A stretch of DNA of 64,000 nucleotides from Shinella sp. WSJ-2 (GCF_003432075.1 NZ_QWBU01000015.1:1-64000); one strand, 5' to 3'. Shown: positions 1 to 10,644, counted from the first letter of the stretch. Made by a program: numbers and translations. Notes: generated by a model not told the origin, from the sequence alone.

Positions 1-136
1 CGCGGGCCGGCGTCGCAAGGCCAGCGGCGCCGAGGCCGAGGGCGGCCGGCCCCATCGTGCCGGCGAGAACCGCCGAGCCTGCCGTGGCGCTGAAGAGCGC
101 GCGGCGGCTCAGCCCCTTGTTTTCCTTCGATTCCAT
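1..136 (-). CDS. nosZ: NosZ nitrous-oxide reductase, N-terminal fragment (runs off the window)
   Basis: Only the first 45 codons are present. The start is ATG at 136. They encode a twin-arginine signal peptide with SRRALF at residues 10-15, followed by an Ala/Gly-rich hydrophobic stretch, as expected for an exported copper enzyme. It lies 19 bp downstream of nosR on the same strand, which is the usual nosR-nosZ order. NosZ is the periplasmic enzyme that reduces N2O to N2. None of the catalytic part is visible, so the call rests on the signal peptide and on nosR. Confidence 0.8.
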   Translation of the reverse strand, partial: MESKENKGLSRRALFSATAGSAVLAGTMGPAALGLGAAGLATPAR

Positions 137-155
137 GGTCGGGTTCCTTCTTTGG

Positions 156-2309
156 TTAAACTCTGGCTGCGGGTTCCGGGACCGGGCCCCCGGGGCTCGC
201 CGCGAGCTTGGCTCGCGACTTCATCTTCTTGATCACCACGGGGCATACGGTTGTGGATTGGTAGAGCACTTGGCAGTGCAGGCAGTTGATGCACTCGTTC
301 GGGTTGATCTCGCCGGTCTTGTGGATCGCCTGAACCGGACACTGGATGGCGCAGGTCTGGCAGGGGTTTCCGCACTCGTGGTAGCGCTTCAGCCAGTCGA
401 ACATGCGCATGCGCGCAGGGATCGCGAGCGCCGCGCCGAGCGGGCAGAGGTAGCGGCAATAAAACCGCTCGACGAAGAGCCCGGCGACCAGCAGTGCTAC
501 GGCATAGGCCACGAACGGCCAGGCGCGGATGAACTTCAGGATGATCGCGGTCTTGAAAGGTTCGATCTCGGCGAGATGTTCGGCCTGCTCGACGCTCATC
601 AGCGAGACGCCGAAAAGACCGAGAAAGATCATGTATTTGACCGGCCAGAGGCGCTCGTGCAGTCCCCAGGGCAGCGTCCATTGCGGAATGCGCAGCTTGC
701 GGGCGATCTGGTTGGTCAGTTCCTGCAGGGCGCCGAAGGGGCAGAGCCAGCCGCAATAGGCGCCCCGACCCCAGAAAAGCAGCGCGGCGGCAACGGCAAA
801 CCAAAGGATAAAGGTCAGCGGATCCAGCAGGAACGCCTGCCAGCTGAAGCCGTTCACCAGGCTGCCGAACAATGCCATCAGGTTGACGACCGAAAGCTGC
901 GCATTGGCGTACCAGCCGAGAAAGATCAGTGTGAATGTCAGGAAGACAATACGGAAGATATAAAAGCCCTTGGCGTTCTTGACCGCATAAGTCTGGAAGA
1001 AGAACACGCCTGTCAGCACCACCAGCATGGCGGTGAGAACCACGATCTTCAGCTTGGAATCGCGCCAGATGCGTTTCCAGAGATCTGCCTGCGCGCTCAC
1101 CTCTTCTTGCGGTGAGGCGACGGCATCCTGCTGCACGGGTGGCGCGATCGCGCGCAGGTATCTCTGCGGCAGCTGGTAGCCGAGATCGAAGGTGTGGAAG
1201 ACCTTCTCGATCGGCCCGACCTCGCGTTGTGCCAAAAGCTGAATGCGGAAGGGCCTGGCTGGATCAAAGCCGAGGCCGGCGGGAATGCGGAACATGTCCA
1301 TTTCTGAAAATTCCGGCGCGCCAACAAGCGCGATACCGCCGAGCCGGCGATGATCGCGGTCGCGGAACCGCACGGAAACGTCGTCCTGTATAAGCACGAT
1401 GCGGTCGAAGATGCCGCCGCGCACATAACCCGAGCCCTTGAAGGAGTAGAGGCCGCGTCCTACGACGGCAATGGCGTTCTCACCCTCCTTCAGCCAGCTC
1501 CTCAGATTTGCATCCTGGGCTGGACCGAGCAGTGTCTTGCCGATTGCGGGAACCGAAACCAGCGCGGCCTGCATGTCGATGAAGGTGGTCTGCGGCGCTT
1601 CGGTGATGGAACGATCGCGCGCGCGTTCGTCGGGATGTTCGGCAAAGGCTGCGTTGACCTGAGCGACATCGAGCGTTAACCGGCGCAGCGTGCCGTCGCC
1701 CTCGGCCTCCGCCCAATCGGTAGGACCTGCGGCATCCCGGTCAATCTCAAAGCGCGGCCCAGCCGCGTCCGCTTCCGGCGCGAGCCCTCCGAGACCAAGC
1801 GCACGCGCGACCTTCAGTCCAGAGCGGACGATGGAATCGTCGATCACCATCACCGTCACCGTCGCCCCGGAGATGATGTCTACCTCATGTCCCGTGCCAC
1901 CGGATTTCGCCTCGGCAACGATGTCCAGGCCGGCATAGCTGGCCACCAACGCATTCACCTTCGCTTCGGGTATGCCGATGAGGACGATGGGCTCGGAATG
2001 CTTGACCAGCTTGACACCGACAATCCTGGCGTCCGTGCCGATCGCGACGAGCGTATGGATTGGCTTACCGGAATAGCCGGTGGTCCCGACGAAGTCCGAT
2101 GTCATGAAGACCCAGGCCACCGTCTGGCCGCGCTTCAGCACCGGCGCCACCGCTAGGTCCTCGCGAATCGAACCGAAACCCTCCGCACCGGGCACGAGGT
2201 CTGACGCGGCTGCAGCAGGCAGGTACTGCTCCAGAACCGTACGGGCATGGGCGGGCGCCACCAAGCACAGACTGGCACACAGCAAAAGAAGGAGACGTAC
2301 GATTTTCAT
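156..2309 (-). CDS. nosR: NosR, membrane flavoprotein/iron-sulfur protein for N2O reduction
   Basis: The 717-residue product has the full NosR layout. A signal peptide covers about residues 1-22. A periplasmic FMN-binding domain follows, with an SGAT flavin-attachment motif near residue 147. Several membrane segments lie at about 420-630, with two CxxxCP motifs (CGWLCP and CRYLCP). The C-terminal tail has two ferredoxin-like clusters ([13 protein letters not shown] and CINCLHCQ...CP). In the family NosR supplies electrons to NosZ and is needed for nosZ expression. The length is normal and the gene looks intact. An FNR/NnrR-type box lies about 60 bp upstream, so it is probably induced by low oxygen or nitric oxide. 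Confidence 0.95.
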   Translation of the reverse strand: MKIVRLLLLLCASLCLVAPAHARTVLEQYLPAAAASDLVPGAEGFGSIREDLAVAPVLKRGQTVAWVFMTSDFVGTTGYSGKPIHTLVAIGTDARIVGVKLVKHSEPIVLIGIPEAKVNALVASYAGLDIVAEAKSGGTGHEVDIISGATVTVMVIDDSIVRSGLKVARALGLGGLAPEADAAGPRFEIDRDAAGPTDWAEAEGDGTLRRLTLDVAQVNAAFAEHPDERARDRSITEAPQTTFIDMQAALVSVPAIGKTLLGPAQDANLRSWLKEGENAIAVVGRGLYSFKGSGYVRGGIFDRIVLIQDDVSVRFRDRDHRRLGGIALVGAPEFSEMDMFRIPAGLGFDPARPFRIQLLAQREVGPIEKVFHTFDLGYQLPQRYLRAIAPPVQQDAVASPQEEVSAQADLWKRIWRDSKLKIVVLTAMLVVLTGVFFFQTYAVKNAKGFYIFRIVFLTFTLIFLGWYANAQLSVVNLMALFGSLVNGFSWQAFLLDPLTFILWFAVAAALLFWGRGAYCGWLCPFGALQELTNQIARKLRIPQWTLPWGLHERLWPVKYMIFLGLFGVSLMSVEQAEHLAEIEPFKTAIILKFIRAWPFVAYAVALLVAGLFVERFYCRYLCPLGAALAIPARMRMFDWLKRYHECGNPCQTCAIQCPVQAIHKTGEINPNECINCLHCQVLYQSTTVCPVVIKKMKSRAKLAASPGGPVPEPAARV

Positions 2310-2367
2310 TCCAAGGCATTCCCGCGGATCGTTGCGAGACCATTGGATCGTTAGCTCCGGTCAGTCG

Positions 2368-2381
2368 TTGACTTGTGTCAA
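2368..2381 (-). promoter_or_regulatory. FNR/NnrR-type box upstream of nosR
   Basis: TTGACTTGTGTCAA is a perfect inverted repeat (TTGAC-N4-GTCAA). It matches the binding site of the Fnr/FixK/NnrR branch of Crp-family regulators. Its centre is about 65 bp before the nosR start codon, a distance suited to class II activation. Which regulator binds cannot be told from the site alone. Confidence 0.75.
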
Positions 2382-2762
2382 ATAAAGAACAACTAACTAG
2401 ACAGTATCGCTGGGTCTGCGAACGGCCGGAAATTCGACGAATGGTCCTCCTTCTCAGACGGTTCGCGCGGCCGTCGAGCACGGTCGCTCCGCGAAACCTG
2501 AAGTCAAACAGGCAGTTTACTGTTCCACCGCCTGAGCGCCTATGATTTCCACCTAAGAGCCGCACAGTCGGAAACGAGGAGATGACGAGGGCGTTAACTT
2601 CTCCCGGCGTCCCAAATGGAGCCGAAGGGCACCAGCTAGTCGAGGCCGCCATATGGAGTCTGGAGCGTTTCACTCCGGCTTCCGGCATGGCTGGTTCGAT
2701 TACGCTGGTTAATGATGATTGCAGGCCTCTACCGCCGCAACTTATCGGTGACTTCTCTACGA
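2382..2762. other. Gene-free stretch between nosR and the cysG remnant
   Basis: No convincing coding sequence or RNA gene was recognised. The open frames here lack ribosome binding sites and resemble no family I know. The end adjoining the cysG remnant may hold further decayed cysG tail, but I cannot align it. Confidence 0.5.
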
Positions 2763-3981
2763 TCAGACCTGTTGTCGCAAGTTCATGTAGAATGCCGCGA
2801 CGGTCCCAACCTCTGCGACGCCTCTCCAGGCGACATTATTGGATAGTCCCTCGCGCGAGGAACGTCGAGACGCAACGATTTCAGGTGGTGACGATCGGTT
2901 AAAGACAGGCCAGAACGTGAGGTCATATAGCTGGCGCCGTGATGCCTGGGACAACGTCGACAGGAATGTTGTGGCGTTTGAGGTGAGCGATCTCGTCCTC
3001 GGCCCGCCCGAAGATCACCGGATCGCCGGGTGACAGCCGTACCACGCACTGGCCGGCCATAGCGAACTTGACGATAGTGTCTCCGATCTCTTTCTGTCGG
3101 CAGCTCTCGCCGCCGCATCGTTCTACGGGCATGCGCGTCGCCTCGCGGCGCGCCAACTCGAGCACTTCGCCGGGAACCAGATCGTCAAAGAGGATGATAT
3201 CGGCCGCCTGCAGCGCTCGCACGGCCTTTAGCGTTAGGAGCTCAGCATCGCCTGGCCCCGCGCCGACAAATGTCACGCGACCGATGGCGGGGGCTTCCGC
3301 GAGCCGTTCGGCATCAGCGAGAAGCACCCCACCTACGCCCTCCTCCGGCGTATCCAGCGTGGAAAAGACCCTGTCGGAGAACCGCTCCCAGAAAACGCGG
3401 CGCGGCTGGCCGGGCTTAAGGCGCAGGTTGACCGCCCCGCGCAGCGACTGTGCCAGCGCCGCCCAAGCCTTCAGGCTGCGCGGCAGAAGCGTCTCGATCT
3501 TGCGGCGGATCGTCTGTGCCAGGATCGGCGCCGCGCCGTCCGTCGAGATCGCCACGATCACCGGCGAGCGGTTGACGATCGAGCCGAACTGGAACTGGCA
3601 GAAGGCCTGCTTGTCGATGACATTGACCGGCACGCCCGCAGCACGGGCGGCGTTGAAGAACGTTTCCGCATCGTCCTCGCAATCGCCGATCGCCAGCACA
3701 GCACCAGCCAGATCGGATGGCGTCCAGCACCGGGCATGGCGCGTCAGTCCTGCCGCCGGATGATCCGGTGGGCGAGCGAAGAGCGCCTCGAAGACCTCGC
3801 CGAAGGTTTCCGCATAGACATCAACGCGGGCACCGCAGGCCGCAAGCAGTTCCGCCTTCCACATCGCGGCATCCGTGCCGCCGGCGACGACGACACGTTC
3901 ACCCTCCAGCGCCCAGAAGACCGGCAGCTTGGCGAGCGGTTCTATGCGCGCTTCATTCCGCGGCGGCTGCGAGACATCCAT
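2763..3981 (-). pseudogene. cysG: CysG-type siroheme synthase with frameshifted SUMT domain
   Basis: The start is ATG at 3981, overlapping the end of nasC by 29 bp. The open frame runs 352 residues to 2923. The N-terminal dehydrogenase/ferrochelatase part (about residues 1-210) looks whole. The uroporphyrinogen methyltransferase part starts at VTFVGAGPGDAELL and breaks after PGITA. Its continuation is visible in other frames: SGLSLTDRHHLKSLRL at about 2905-2860, then WRGVAEVGTVAAFYM ending near 2775. That implies at least two frameshifts. CysG makes siroheme, the cofactor of NirB. The dehydrogenase half may still be translated, but the methyltransferase half is probably dead. Confidence 0.85.
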
Positions 3982-6610
3982 CGACGATCCCCTTGATCTC
4001 GGCGCGGCACGATCCGCAATTGGTTCCGGCATTGAGCGCCTTGCCGACGGCCTCGACGCTGTGGCAACCGCCCCGCACGGCGGCGACGATCTGGTTGACG
4101 CCAACGCCGAAGCACGAACAGAGGGTGGCGCCGGGGTCCGGCTTGTCCGCACCCGGCCGGCCGGCGACGAGCGCGAAACGCTTGCGCAGGTTGGCGTGTT
4201 CGGCGGTGAGTTGGGCGATCGCCCAGTTGCGGGCGACTGCCACGGGCTCGCACGCTAGGAAGAAGGCGGCGAGAAGCCGAGTCCCGTCGAAGAAGGCGAG
4301 CCTGACATCGCCGGTCGGCGCATCCGCATAGCCGAGCGGCTCGACGCCGTCGGGGATGGTGAAGACGCGGCGGCACCAGTCCGCCCAGTGCTGGACCGGC
4401 GTGGTGAACGCCAGTTCCAGCCGCCAGCCGCCATCGGCTTTGGCGAGCGCCCAATAGGCCGCATCCGGCTCGACCGGCTTCGCCTGCGAGACGGCGAAGG
4501 CATAGTGCCGTGCCTTGAACAGCTTGACCGCGACCGCAACGTTCTTCGAGGCGGGCTGGCCGGAAAAACGGTCGGTGATGGCGGGGACGACGGCATCGAT
4601 GCGGGCCCTGGCAGCAAACTGATCGTTCCAGTGCATGGGGGCGAAGATGCTGCGCCGCGCCTGGCGTTCGGTGATCAGCGCCCGCACCACGGCGCTGCCC
4701 AGCGGGCTCTCGATCTCGACCAGCCCGGCATTGCCGACGCCGATCTCGACGGCATCGCGCGGATGCAGTTCTGCAAAGGGTTCGGCGATGTGGGACGACA
4801 GGCGCGCGCTTTTTCCCGTGCGCGTCATGGTGTGCCATTGGTCGCGGATGCGGCCGGTGTTCAGCGTGAAGGGGTAGTCGGGATTGGCGCGGTCGGTTTC
4901 GGCGGGCTCGACTGCGACGAAGTGTGCCTTGCCATCCTCATGGTAGAAGCCGCCATCGGCGAAAAAGCGGCTTTCCGTCCTGGCCTGTCCTGCCGGCTGC
5001 GGCCATTGGAAGGGTTCAAGCGCATTATAAACAACCTGCCCGACACCAACATGCGCACCGATATCGAAATCACGGCGGCCATCGTTCTCGAAAGCCGAGA
5101 GGGCCGCATGTTCGGAAAAGATTTCTGCCGGAGTTTCATAAGCGAAAGCATCGGCAAAGCCCATGCGGCGCGCGACTTCGACTAGTTGCCACCAGTCCGC
5201 CCGCGTCGTGCCAGGCGCGGCAAGGAAGGCGCGCTGGCGGGAAATGCGGCGCTCGGAATTGGTGACGGTCCCGCTCTTCTCGCCCCAGCCGAGCGATGGC
5301 AGCATAACGTGCGCGTGGCGGGCGGTGTCCGTGTCCTTGATAATGTCGGAGATAACGACAAAGGGACATGCCTTGATCGCCGCCTCGACGGCAACGGCAT
5401 CGGGCATGGAGACGACAGGGTTGGTCGCCATGATCCACAGCGCCTTGATGCGCCCGTCCGCCACCGCCTGAAAGAGATCGACCGCTTTGAGGCCCGTTTT
5501 TTCCGCGATGACGGGCGACGCCCAGAAGCGCTGCACCCGGTCGCGGTCTTCAGCGCTTTCGATGGACATATGGGCGGCCAGCATGTTCGCGAGACCGCCG
5601 ACCTCGCGGCCACCCATGGCGTTGGGCTGCCCCGTCAGCGAGAACGGCCCCATGCCCGGCCTGCCGATGCGGCCGGTGGCAAGGTGGCAATTGAGGATGG
5701 CGTTGACCTTGTCTGTGCCGGACGAGGACTGGTTGACGCCCTGGCTGTAGCAGGTGACGACCTTCCCGGTCGTCGTGAACAGGCGATAGAATTCGCGAAG
5801 CTGCATGGCCGGAAGCCCCGTCCGCTCCAGCACCTCGCCGAAGGAAACGCCCGCCGCCGTCTCGAAGGCTTCGGCAAAGCCCGACGTATGCGCCGCGACA
5901 TAATTCTGGTCGACGGCGTTGTTCGAGACGAGATGCGAGAATAGGCCGACGAACAATGCCGCATCCGTATCGGGGCGGATCGCCAGATGAAGGTCGGCGA
6001 TATCGACCGTCATGGTGCGGCGCGGATCGATGACCACGACCTTCATGCCCGGACGGCGCTCTTTGGCGGCGGCAAGGCGCTGGTAGAGCACGGGGTGGCA
6101 CCAGGCGAGGTTGGAACCGGTCAGGATGACGAGATCGGCCAGTTCCAGGTCCTCATAGGTCCCCGGCACCGTATCCGAACCAAAAGCCCGGCGATGGCCG
6201 GCGACGGAGGAGGACATGCAGAGCCGGGAATTCGTGTCGATATTGGCCGAACCGAAAAACCCCTTCATCAGCTTGTTGGCGACGTAGTAATCCTCCGTCA
6301 GCAACTGGCCGGAGACATAGAACGCCACGGAATCGGGGCCGTGCTCGGCAATCGCGGCGGCAAACTTTGCGGCGACGAGATCGAGGGCGCTGTCCCAGGA
6401 CGCCGGTTCGCCCCTGATCTCGGGATGCAGGATGCGACCATCGAGATCGATCGTCTCGGCAAGCGCCGAGCCCTTTGAGCAGAGCCGCCCGTAGTTCGAC
6501 GGGTGGTCCGGATCGCCCTTGACGGAAACGGCACCGTCTTCGGCGACCGTCGCGATGACACCGCAGCCGACGCCGCAATAGGGGCAGGTTGTCTTGACCG
6601 CCTGTTCCAT
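3953..6610 (-). CDS. nasC: Assimilatory nitrate reductase catalytic subunit
   Basis: The 885-residue cytoplasmic molybdoenzyme has no signal peptide. An N-terminal [4Fe-4S] site is formed by CPYCGVGC (residues 9-16) and LCSKGS. The Mo-bis-MGD domain contains NSRLCMSS, whose Cys is the likely Mo ligand. A molybdopterin dinucleotide-binding C-terminal region follows. A BFD-like [2Fe-2S] tail closes the protein, with CSCFGVG...CGSC at about 829-867. This tail marks the NasC/NarB-type assimilatory enzymes, which take electrons from NAD(P)H or ferredoxin partners to reduce nitrate to nitrite. It starts one base after the nirD stop and overlaps cysG, so it is in the same operon. Confidence 0.95.
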   Translation of the reverse strand: MEQAVKTTCPYCGVGCGVIATVAEDGAVSVKGDPDHPSNYGRLCSKGSALAETIDLDGRILHPEIRGEPASWDSALDLVAAKFAAAIAEHGPDSVAFYVSGQLLTEDYYVANKLMKGFFGSANIDTNSRLCMSSSVAGHRRAFGSDTVPGTYEDLELADLVILTGSNLAWCHPVLYQRLAAAKERRPGMKVVVIDPRRTMTVDIADLHLAIRPDTDAALFVGLFSHLVSNNAVDQNYVAAHTSGFAEAFETAAGVSFGEVLERTGLPAMQLREFYRLFTTTGKVVTCYSQGVNQSSSGTDKVNAILNCHLATGRIGRPGMGPFSLTGQPNAMGGREVGGLANMLAAHMSIESAEDRDRVQRFWASPVIAEKTGLKAVDLFQAVADGRIKALWIMATNPVVSMPDAVAVEAAIKACPFVVISDIIKDTDTARHAHVMLPSLGWGEKSGTVTNSERRISRQRAFLAAPGTTRADWWQLVEVARRMGFADAFAYETPAEIFSEHAALSAFENDGRRDFDIGAHVGVGQVVYNALEPFQWPQPAGQARTESRFFADGGFYHEDGKAHFVAVEPAETDRANPDYPFTLNTGRIRDQWHTMTRTGKSARLSSHIAEPFAELHPRDAVEIGVGNAGLVEIESPLGSAVVRALITERQARRSIFAPMHWNDQFAARARIDAVVPAITDRFSGQPASKNVAVAVKLFKARHYAFAVSQAKPVEPDAAYWALAKADGGWRLELAFTTPVQHWADWCRRVFTIPDGVEPLGYADAPTGDVRLAFFDGTRLLAAFFLACEPVAVARNWAIAQLTAEHANLRKRFALVAGRPGADKPDPGATLCSCFGVGVNQIVAAVRGGCHSVEAVGKALNAGTNCGSCRAEIKGIVDGCLAAAAE

Positions 6611-6611
6611 C

Positions 6612-6941
6612 CTATTCGGCCGCCACCATCAGGTCTTCGAGCGCGATGAACAGCGCGCCGCCGTCATTCTTTAGCGCGATGGTCTTCACCGCGCCCTCGT
6701 CCACACCGAGCGCCGTGCCGGTTTCCAGCGATATCACCCAATTGTGCAGCGGGCAGGTCACGGCCTTGGCATGAACGATGCCCTGGCTCAGCGGCCCGCC
6801 TTTATGCGGGCAATGGTCTTCGATGGCAAAAACCTCGTTTTCTGCGGTGCGAAATACTGCGATCTTGCCCTGCGGAGTTTTCACACAGCGGGCGCCACGC
6901 AGCGGGATGTCGGCGATGTTTCCGATGGCAAACCAGTTCAT
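6612..6941 (-). CDS. nirD: Nitrite reductase small subunit (Rieske-type)
   Basis: The 109-residue protein starts at ATG 6941 behind AGGAGG. The longer upstream frame is not needed because it would overlap nirB. A complete Rieske motif is visible, CPHKGG followed by CPLHNW, so it probably carries a [2Fe-2S] cluster. It is the small partner of the NADH-dependent siroheme nitrite reductase NirB. It sits 10 bp downstream of nirB and immediately before nasC. Confidence 0.93.
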   Translation of the reverse strand: MNWFAIGNIADIPLRGARCVKTPQGKIAVFRTAENEVFAIEDHCPHKGGPLSQGIVHAKAVTCPLHNWVISLETGTALGVDEGAVKTIALKNDGGALFIALEDLMVAAE

Positions 6942-6951
6942 GTCCGACCTC

Positions 6952-9402
6952 CTATTCCGCTGCCTGTCCGTAGCCGATGGTCGCCATCGGCCGGAATTCA
7001 TGTTTGTCCTTGCCGGATACGCGCTCCGACCAGGGATCGACCTGGGCGAATTTCTGGGAGAAAACGAAGCGGTCATAATAGGCCTTGCACTTGTCGGCAT
7101 CGCCCATGATCTGGCGGCGGATCTCGTCGAGCCCGATGCGTTTCGCCCATTTGTAGATGCGCTCGAGATAACGCGCCTGTTCGCGGTACATCTGCGTCAG
7201 CGCCACGATGTGCTCCAGCGCCTCGTCCTCGCTCTTCACGAGGCCGAGCACTTCGGTACCCTTGATGTCGAGGCCCGCGGCACCGGCGAAGTGAATCTCG
7301 AACCCAGAATCCACGCAGATCACGCCGATGTCCTTGCAGGTCGCCTCCGCGCAGTTTCGTGGACAGCCGGAGACCGCCATCTTCAGCTTGGCCGGCGTCC
7401 AGGAGCCCCACATGAACTTTTCGATGCGGATGCCGAGCCCCGTCGAATCCTGCGTGCCGAAGCGGCACCAGTCGGAGCCGACACAGGTTTTTACGGTGCG
7501 CAGGCCTTTCGCATAGGCCTGGCCGGAGATGAAGCCTGCCTTGCCGAGATCGGCCCAGACGGCAGGCAGATCCTCCTTCTCGATGCCGAGCAGGTCGATG
7601 CGCTGACCGCCGGTGACCTTCACCAGGGGGATCTCGAACTTGTCGACGACATCGGCGATGGCGCGCAGCTCGCCGGAATTGGTCACGCCACCCCACATGC
7701 GCGGCACGACGGAATAGGTGCCGTCCTTCTGGATGTTGGCATGCACACGCTCATTGATGTAGCGCGACTGGTAGTCGTCGGCGTATTCATCCGGCCAGTC
7801 ACAGACGAGGTAGTAGTTGAGCGCCGGGCGGCATTTGGCGCAGCCGCAGGAGGTCTTCCATTCCAGCTCCTGCATGACCGCCGGAATGGTCTTCAGCCCC
7901 TTCGCCTTGATCAGGCGGCGCACGTCGTCATGGCCGAGATCGGTGCAGCCGCACATCGGCTGGACGGCGGCGGGATTGTAACTGTCGCCGAGCGTCAGCG
8001 TCATCAGCTGCTCGACGAGACCGGTGCAGGAGCCACACGAGGCCGACGCCTTGGTGTGGGCACGCACATCGTCCAGCGACGTCAGGCCCTTTTCGGTGAT
8101 GGTCGAGACGATCCTGCCCTTGCAGACGCCGTTGCAGCCGCAGATTTCCGCATCATCCGGCAAGGCTGCAACGGCCGCCATAGGGTCCAGCGGAGCGCCC
8201 CCCTGATAGGCCTGGCCGAAGATCAGCGTCTCGCGCATTTCGGAGATGTCGGTCTGCTTCTTCTTGAGGTCGTTGAACCATGCGCCATCGGCGGTTTCAC
8301 CGTAAAGCACCGTGCCGATGATCCTGTTGCCCTTCAGCACCAGCCGCTTGTAGACGCCGGCGGAGGCATCGCGCAGCACGATCTCCTCGCGATCGTCGCC
8401 ATCGGCGAAATCGCCCAGCGAGAAGAGTTCGATGCCCGTCACCTTCAGCTTGGTCGGCGTATCCGAATGTACGAATGCCGCCCCCTGCTCCCCGGCGAGA
8501 TGCGAAGCCGCGACACGTGCCATCTCGTAGAGCGGTGCGACGAGGCCATAAACCATGCCGCCGACCTCGGCGCATTCGCCGAGCGCCCAGATGCTGCCGT
8601 CGGAGGTCTGCATGCCGTGGTCGACGACGATACCGCGGTTGATGGCAAGCCCCGCCTCCCTGGCAAGCCCGACGCTTGGGCGGATGCCGACGGCCATGAC
8701 GACGAGCGTCGCCGGGATGATGCGGCCATCCTCCAGTTCGATACCCTCGACCTTGCCGTTGCCGATAATGGCCTTGGTGTTGGCCTTGCAAAGGACCTTG
8801 ATGCCGCGCCGTTCCAGCTCCTTCTGCAGGAGATAGCCGGCGGCCGGATCGAGCTGCCGGTCCATCAGCGTCGGCATGACATGGAGCACGGTGACATCCA
8901 TACCGCGGCCGACAAGGCCGGCGGCGGCTTCAAGGCCGAGGAGGCCGCCACCGATGACGACGGCCTTTTCGCGCGACTGAGCGGCGAGCAGCATGGCCTG
9001 TACGTCGTCGAGGTCGCGGTAGGTGATGACGCCGGGCAATTCCTTGCCTGGCACCGGCAGGATGAAGGGCACGGAGCCAGTGGCGATGACCAGCTTGTCG
9101 TAGCTCTCGGTCACACCATGGTCCGACGTCACCGTCTTGGCATCGCGGTCGATGGCGACGATGCGGTGGCCCTTGTAGAGCGTGATGCCGTGCTTGATGT
9201 ACCAGCCGTCGCCGTGGATGATGATCTCTTCGTAGTCCTTCTCGCCCGACAGCACCGGCGAGAGCATGATGCGGTCGTAGTTGACGCGCGGCTCGGCGTT
9301 GAAAATGGTGATCGCGTATCGGCCCGGCGCCTTTTCGAGGAGGTGCTCCAGCATGCGCCCCGGCGCCATGCCATTGCCGATGATGACGAGTTTCTCGTTC
9401 AT
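6952..9402 (-). CDS. nirB: NADH-dependent nitrite reductase large subunit
   Basis: The 816-residue protein reduces nitrite to ammonium in the cytoplasm. The FAD motif GNGMAPG is at the N-terminus. The NAD-binding motif GGGLLGLEAAAGL is near residue 152. Two BFD-type Fe-S segments follow (CGCNGVCKG...CGSC and CGCTDL...CGCAKC). The C-terminal siroheme/[4Fe-4S] domain contains CVGSDWC and CPRNCAEATC. Length and domain order are normal for NirB. It is 15 bp downstream of the transporter gene. Its siroheme supply would normally come from cysG, which is broken here. Confidence 0.97.
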   Translation of the reverse strand: MNEKLVIIGNGMAPGRMLEHLLEKAPGRYAITIFNAEPRVNYDRIMLSPVLSGEKDYEEIIIHGDGWYIKHGITLYKGHRIVAIDRDAKTVTSDHGVTESYDKLVIATGSVPFILPVPGKELPGVITYRDLDDVQAMLLAAQSREKAVVIGGGLLGLEAAAGLVGRGMDVTVLHVMPTLMDRQLDPAAGYLLQKELERRGIKVLCKANTKAIIGNGKVEGIELEDGRIIPATLVVMAVGIRPSVGLAREAGLAINRGIVVDHGMQTSDGSIWALGECAEVGGMVYGLVAPLYEMARVAASHLAGEQGAAFVHSDTPTKLKVTGIELFSLGDFADGDDREEIVLRDASAGVYKRLVLKGNRIIGTVLYGETADGAWFNDLKKKQTDISEMRETLIFGQAYQGGAPLDPMAAVAALPDDAEICGCNGVCKGRIVSTITEKGLTSLDDVRAHTKASASCGSCTGLVEQLMTLTLGDSYNPAAVQPMCGCTDLGHDDVRRLIKAKGLKTIPAVMQELEWKTSCGCAKCRPALNYYLVCDWPDEYADDYQSRYINERVHANIQKDGTYSVVPRMWGGVTNSGELRAIADVVDKFEIPLVKVTGGQRIDLLGIEKEDLPAVWADLGKAGFISGQAYAKGLRTVKTCVGSDWCRFGTQDSTGLGIRIEKFMWGSWTPAKLKMAVSGCPRNCAEATCKDIGVICVDSGFEIHFAGAAGLDIKGTEVLGLVKSEDEALEHIVALTQMYREQARYLERIYKWAKRIGLDEIRRQIMGDADKCKAYYDRFVFSQKFAQVDPWSERVSGKDKHEFRPMATIGYGQAAE

Positions 9403-9417
9403 GGTCTTTCCTTGCGA

Positions 9418-10644
9418 TTACGCTGCGACGGCAGAGACGGAGGGGCGCTCCATCTGGCGGATGGAGAGGTGCATCCAGATCAGCGAGACGGCGACGACGG
9501 CGAAGAGCAGCAGGAAGCAGCTCGACCAGAGGCCGCTCGCATCCTTGAGAAGGCCGAAGGCGATGGGCAGGATGAAGCCGCCGAGCCCGCCGACCATGCC
9601 GACGACACCGCCGACGGCACCGACGCTATCGGGATAATAGGCCGGAATGTGCTTGTAGACGGCAGCCTTGCCGAGGCTCATGACGAAGCCGAGCACGAAG
9701 ACCACGACGATGAAGACGGCCGGCGTGATGCCCGAAGGCAGCGACAGGATGAGCGTCGCGACGGCCGAGACGGCGAACATGCCATACATGACGGAGCGTG
9801 CGCCCTTGCGGTCTGACAGCACGCCACCAAGCGCCCGAAAGATGCTGCCGGGAATGGAATAGGCGGCGGCGACCATGCCTGCCGTGGCGATGTCGAAGCC
9901 ATAGACGCCGACGAGGTAACGCGGCAGCCAGAGAGCGAGCGCCACGAAGCCGCCGAAGGCGAAGAAGTAGTAGAGCGAGAAGCGCCAGACCTGGGCCTTC
10001 TTCAGCGGCGCGAATTCCTCGCGCAGGCTGCGCTTCGGCCCCTTGCTTTCGCGGCGGCTCTTGAAGGCCGGATCATCGCTCGTGGTGAACCAGAAGAGGC
10101 AGGCGGTGAAGATCAGTGCCGCGGCCCAGACTTGCGCAACCATCTGCCAGCCGGCAGCGACGAGAACGAAGGGCGCGACGAATTTCGTCAGCGCCGCTCC
10201 GACATTGCCCGCGCCGAAGATACCGAGCACGGTGCCCTGCTTTTCCGCCGGGAAGAACGGCGAGACATAGGCCACGCCGACGGCAAAGGATCCGCCCGCT
10301 AGTCCCACGCCGAGGCCGGCAAGCAGCATCTGCGGGAAGGTCGTGGCGTGAGACAGGAGGAGCGTCGACAAGGCAGCGGCTAGCATCGTCAGCGTGTAAA
10401 CGAGGCGGCCGCCAAAGCGCGGCGTCCACACGCCGAGCAGGATGCGCACCAGCGAGCCGGTCAGGATCGGCGTGCCAACGAGCAGGCCGAACTGGGCTTC
10501 CGACAGGCCGAGGTCTTCCTTGATGCGGATGCCGATGATCGCAAAGATCGTCCAGACGGCGAAACAGATGGTAAAGGCGAAGGTGGACATCCAGAGCGCG
10601 ACAGCGCGTTCACGCGTGGATGTGGGCTGCTTGATCTCAGACAT
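9418..10644 (-). CDS. MFS nitrate/nitrite transporter (NarK/NasA type)
   Basis: The start is ATG at 10644 (MSEIKQP), giving 408 residues. The longer frame to 10728 would run through the leader terminator and is rejected. The protein has about 12 hydrophobic segments. Two glycine-rich nitrate signatures of the NNP family are visible, AGLGVGLAGGSFAVGVAYVS and GAVGGVVGMVGGLGGF. It imports nitrate and probably exchanges nitrite. It is the first gene of the transporter-nirB-nirD-nasC-cysG operon and sits directly behind the NasT-type leader. Such transporters are called nasA or narK depending on the species. Confidence 0.93.
   Translation of the reverse strand: MSEIKQPTSTRERAVALWMSTFAFTICFAVWTIFAIIGIRIKEDLGLSEAQFGLLVGTPILTGSLVRILLGVWTPRFGGRLVYTLTMLAAALSTLLLSHATTFPQMLLAGLGVGLAGGSFAVGVAYVSPFFPAEKQGTVLGIFGAGNVGAALTKFVAPFVLVAAGWQMVAQVWAAALIFTACLFWFTTSDDPAFKSRRESKGPKRSLREEFAPLKKAQVWRFSLYYFFAFGGFVALALWLPRYLVGVYGFDIATAGMVAAAYSIPGSIFRALGGVLSDRKGARSVMYGMFAVSAVATLILSLPSGITPAVFIVVVFVLGFVMSLGKAAVYKHIPAYYPDSVGAVGGVVGMVGGLGGFILPIAFGLLKDASGLWSSCFLLLFAVVAVSLIWMHLSIRQMERPSVSAVAA

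Noticed and set aside
6778-9816. Plus-strand open frame of 1012 codons
   Set aside because: It is antisense to nirD, nirB and the transporter start, which are unambiguous. High GC third positions of the real genes create this long shadow frame.
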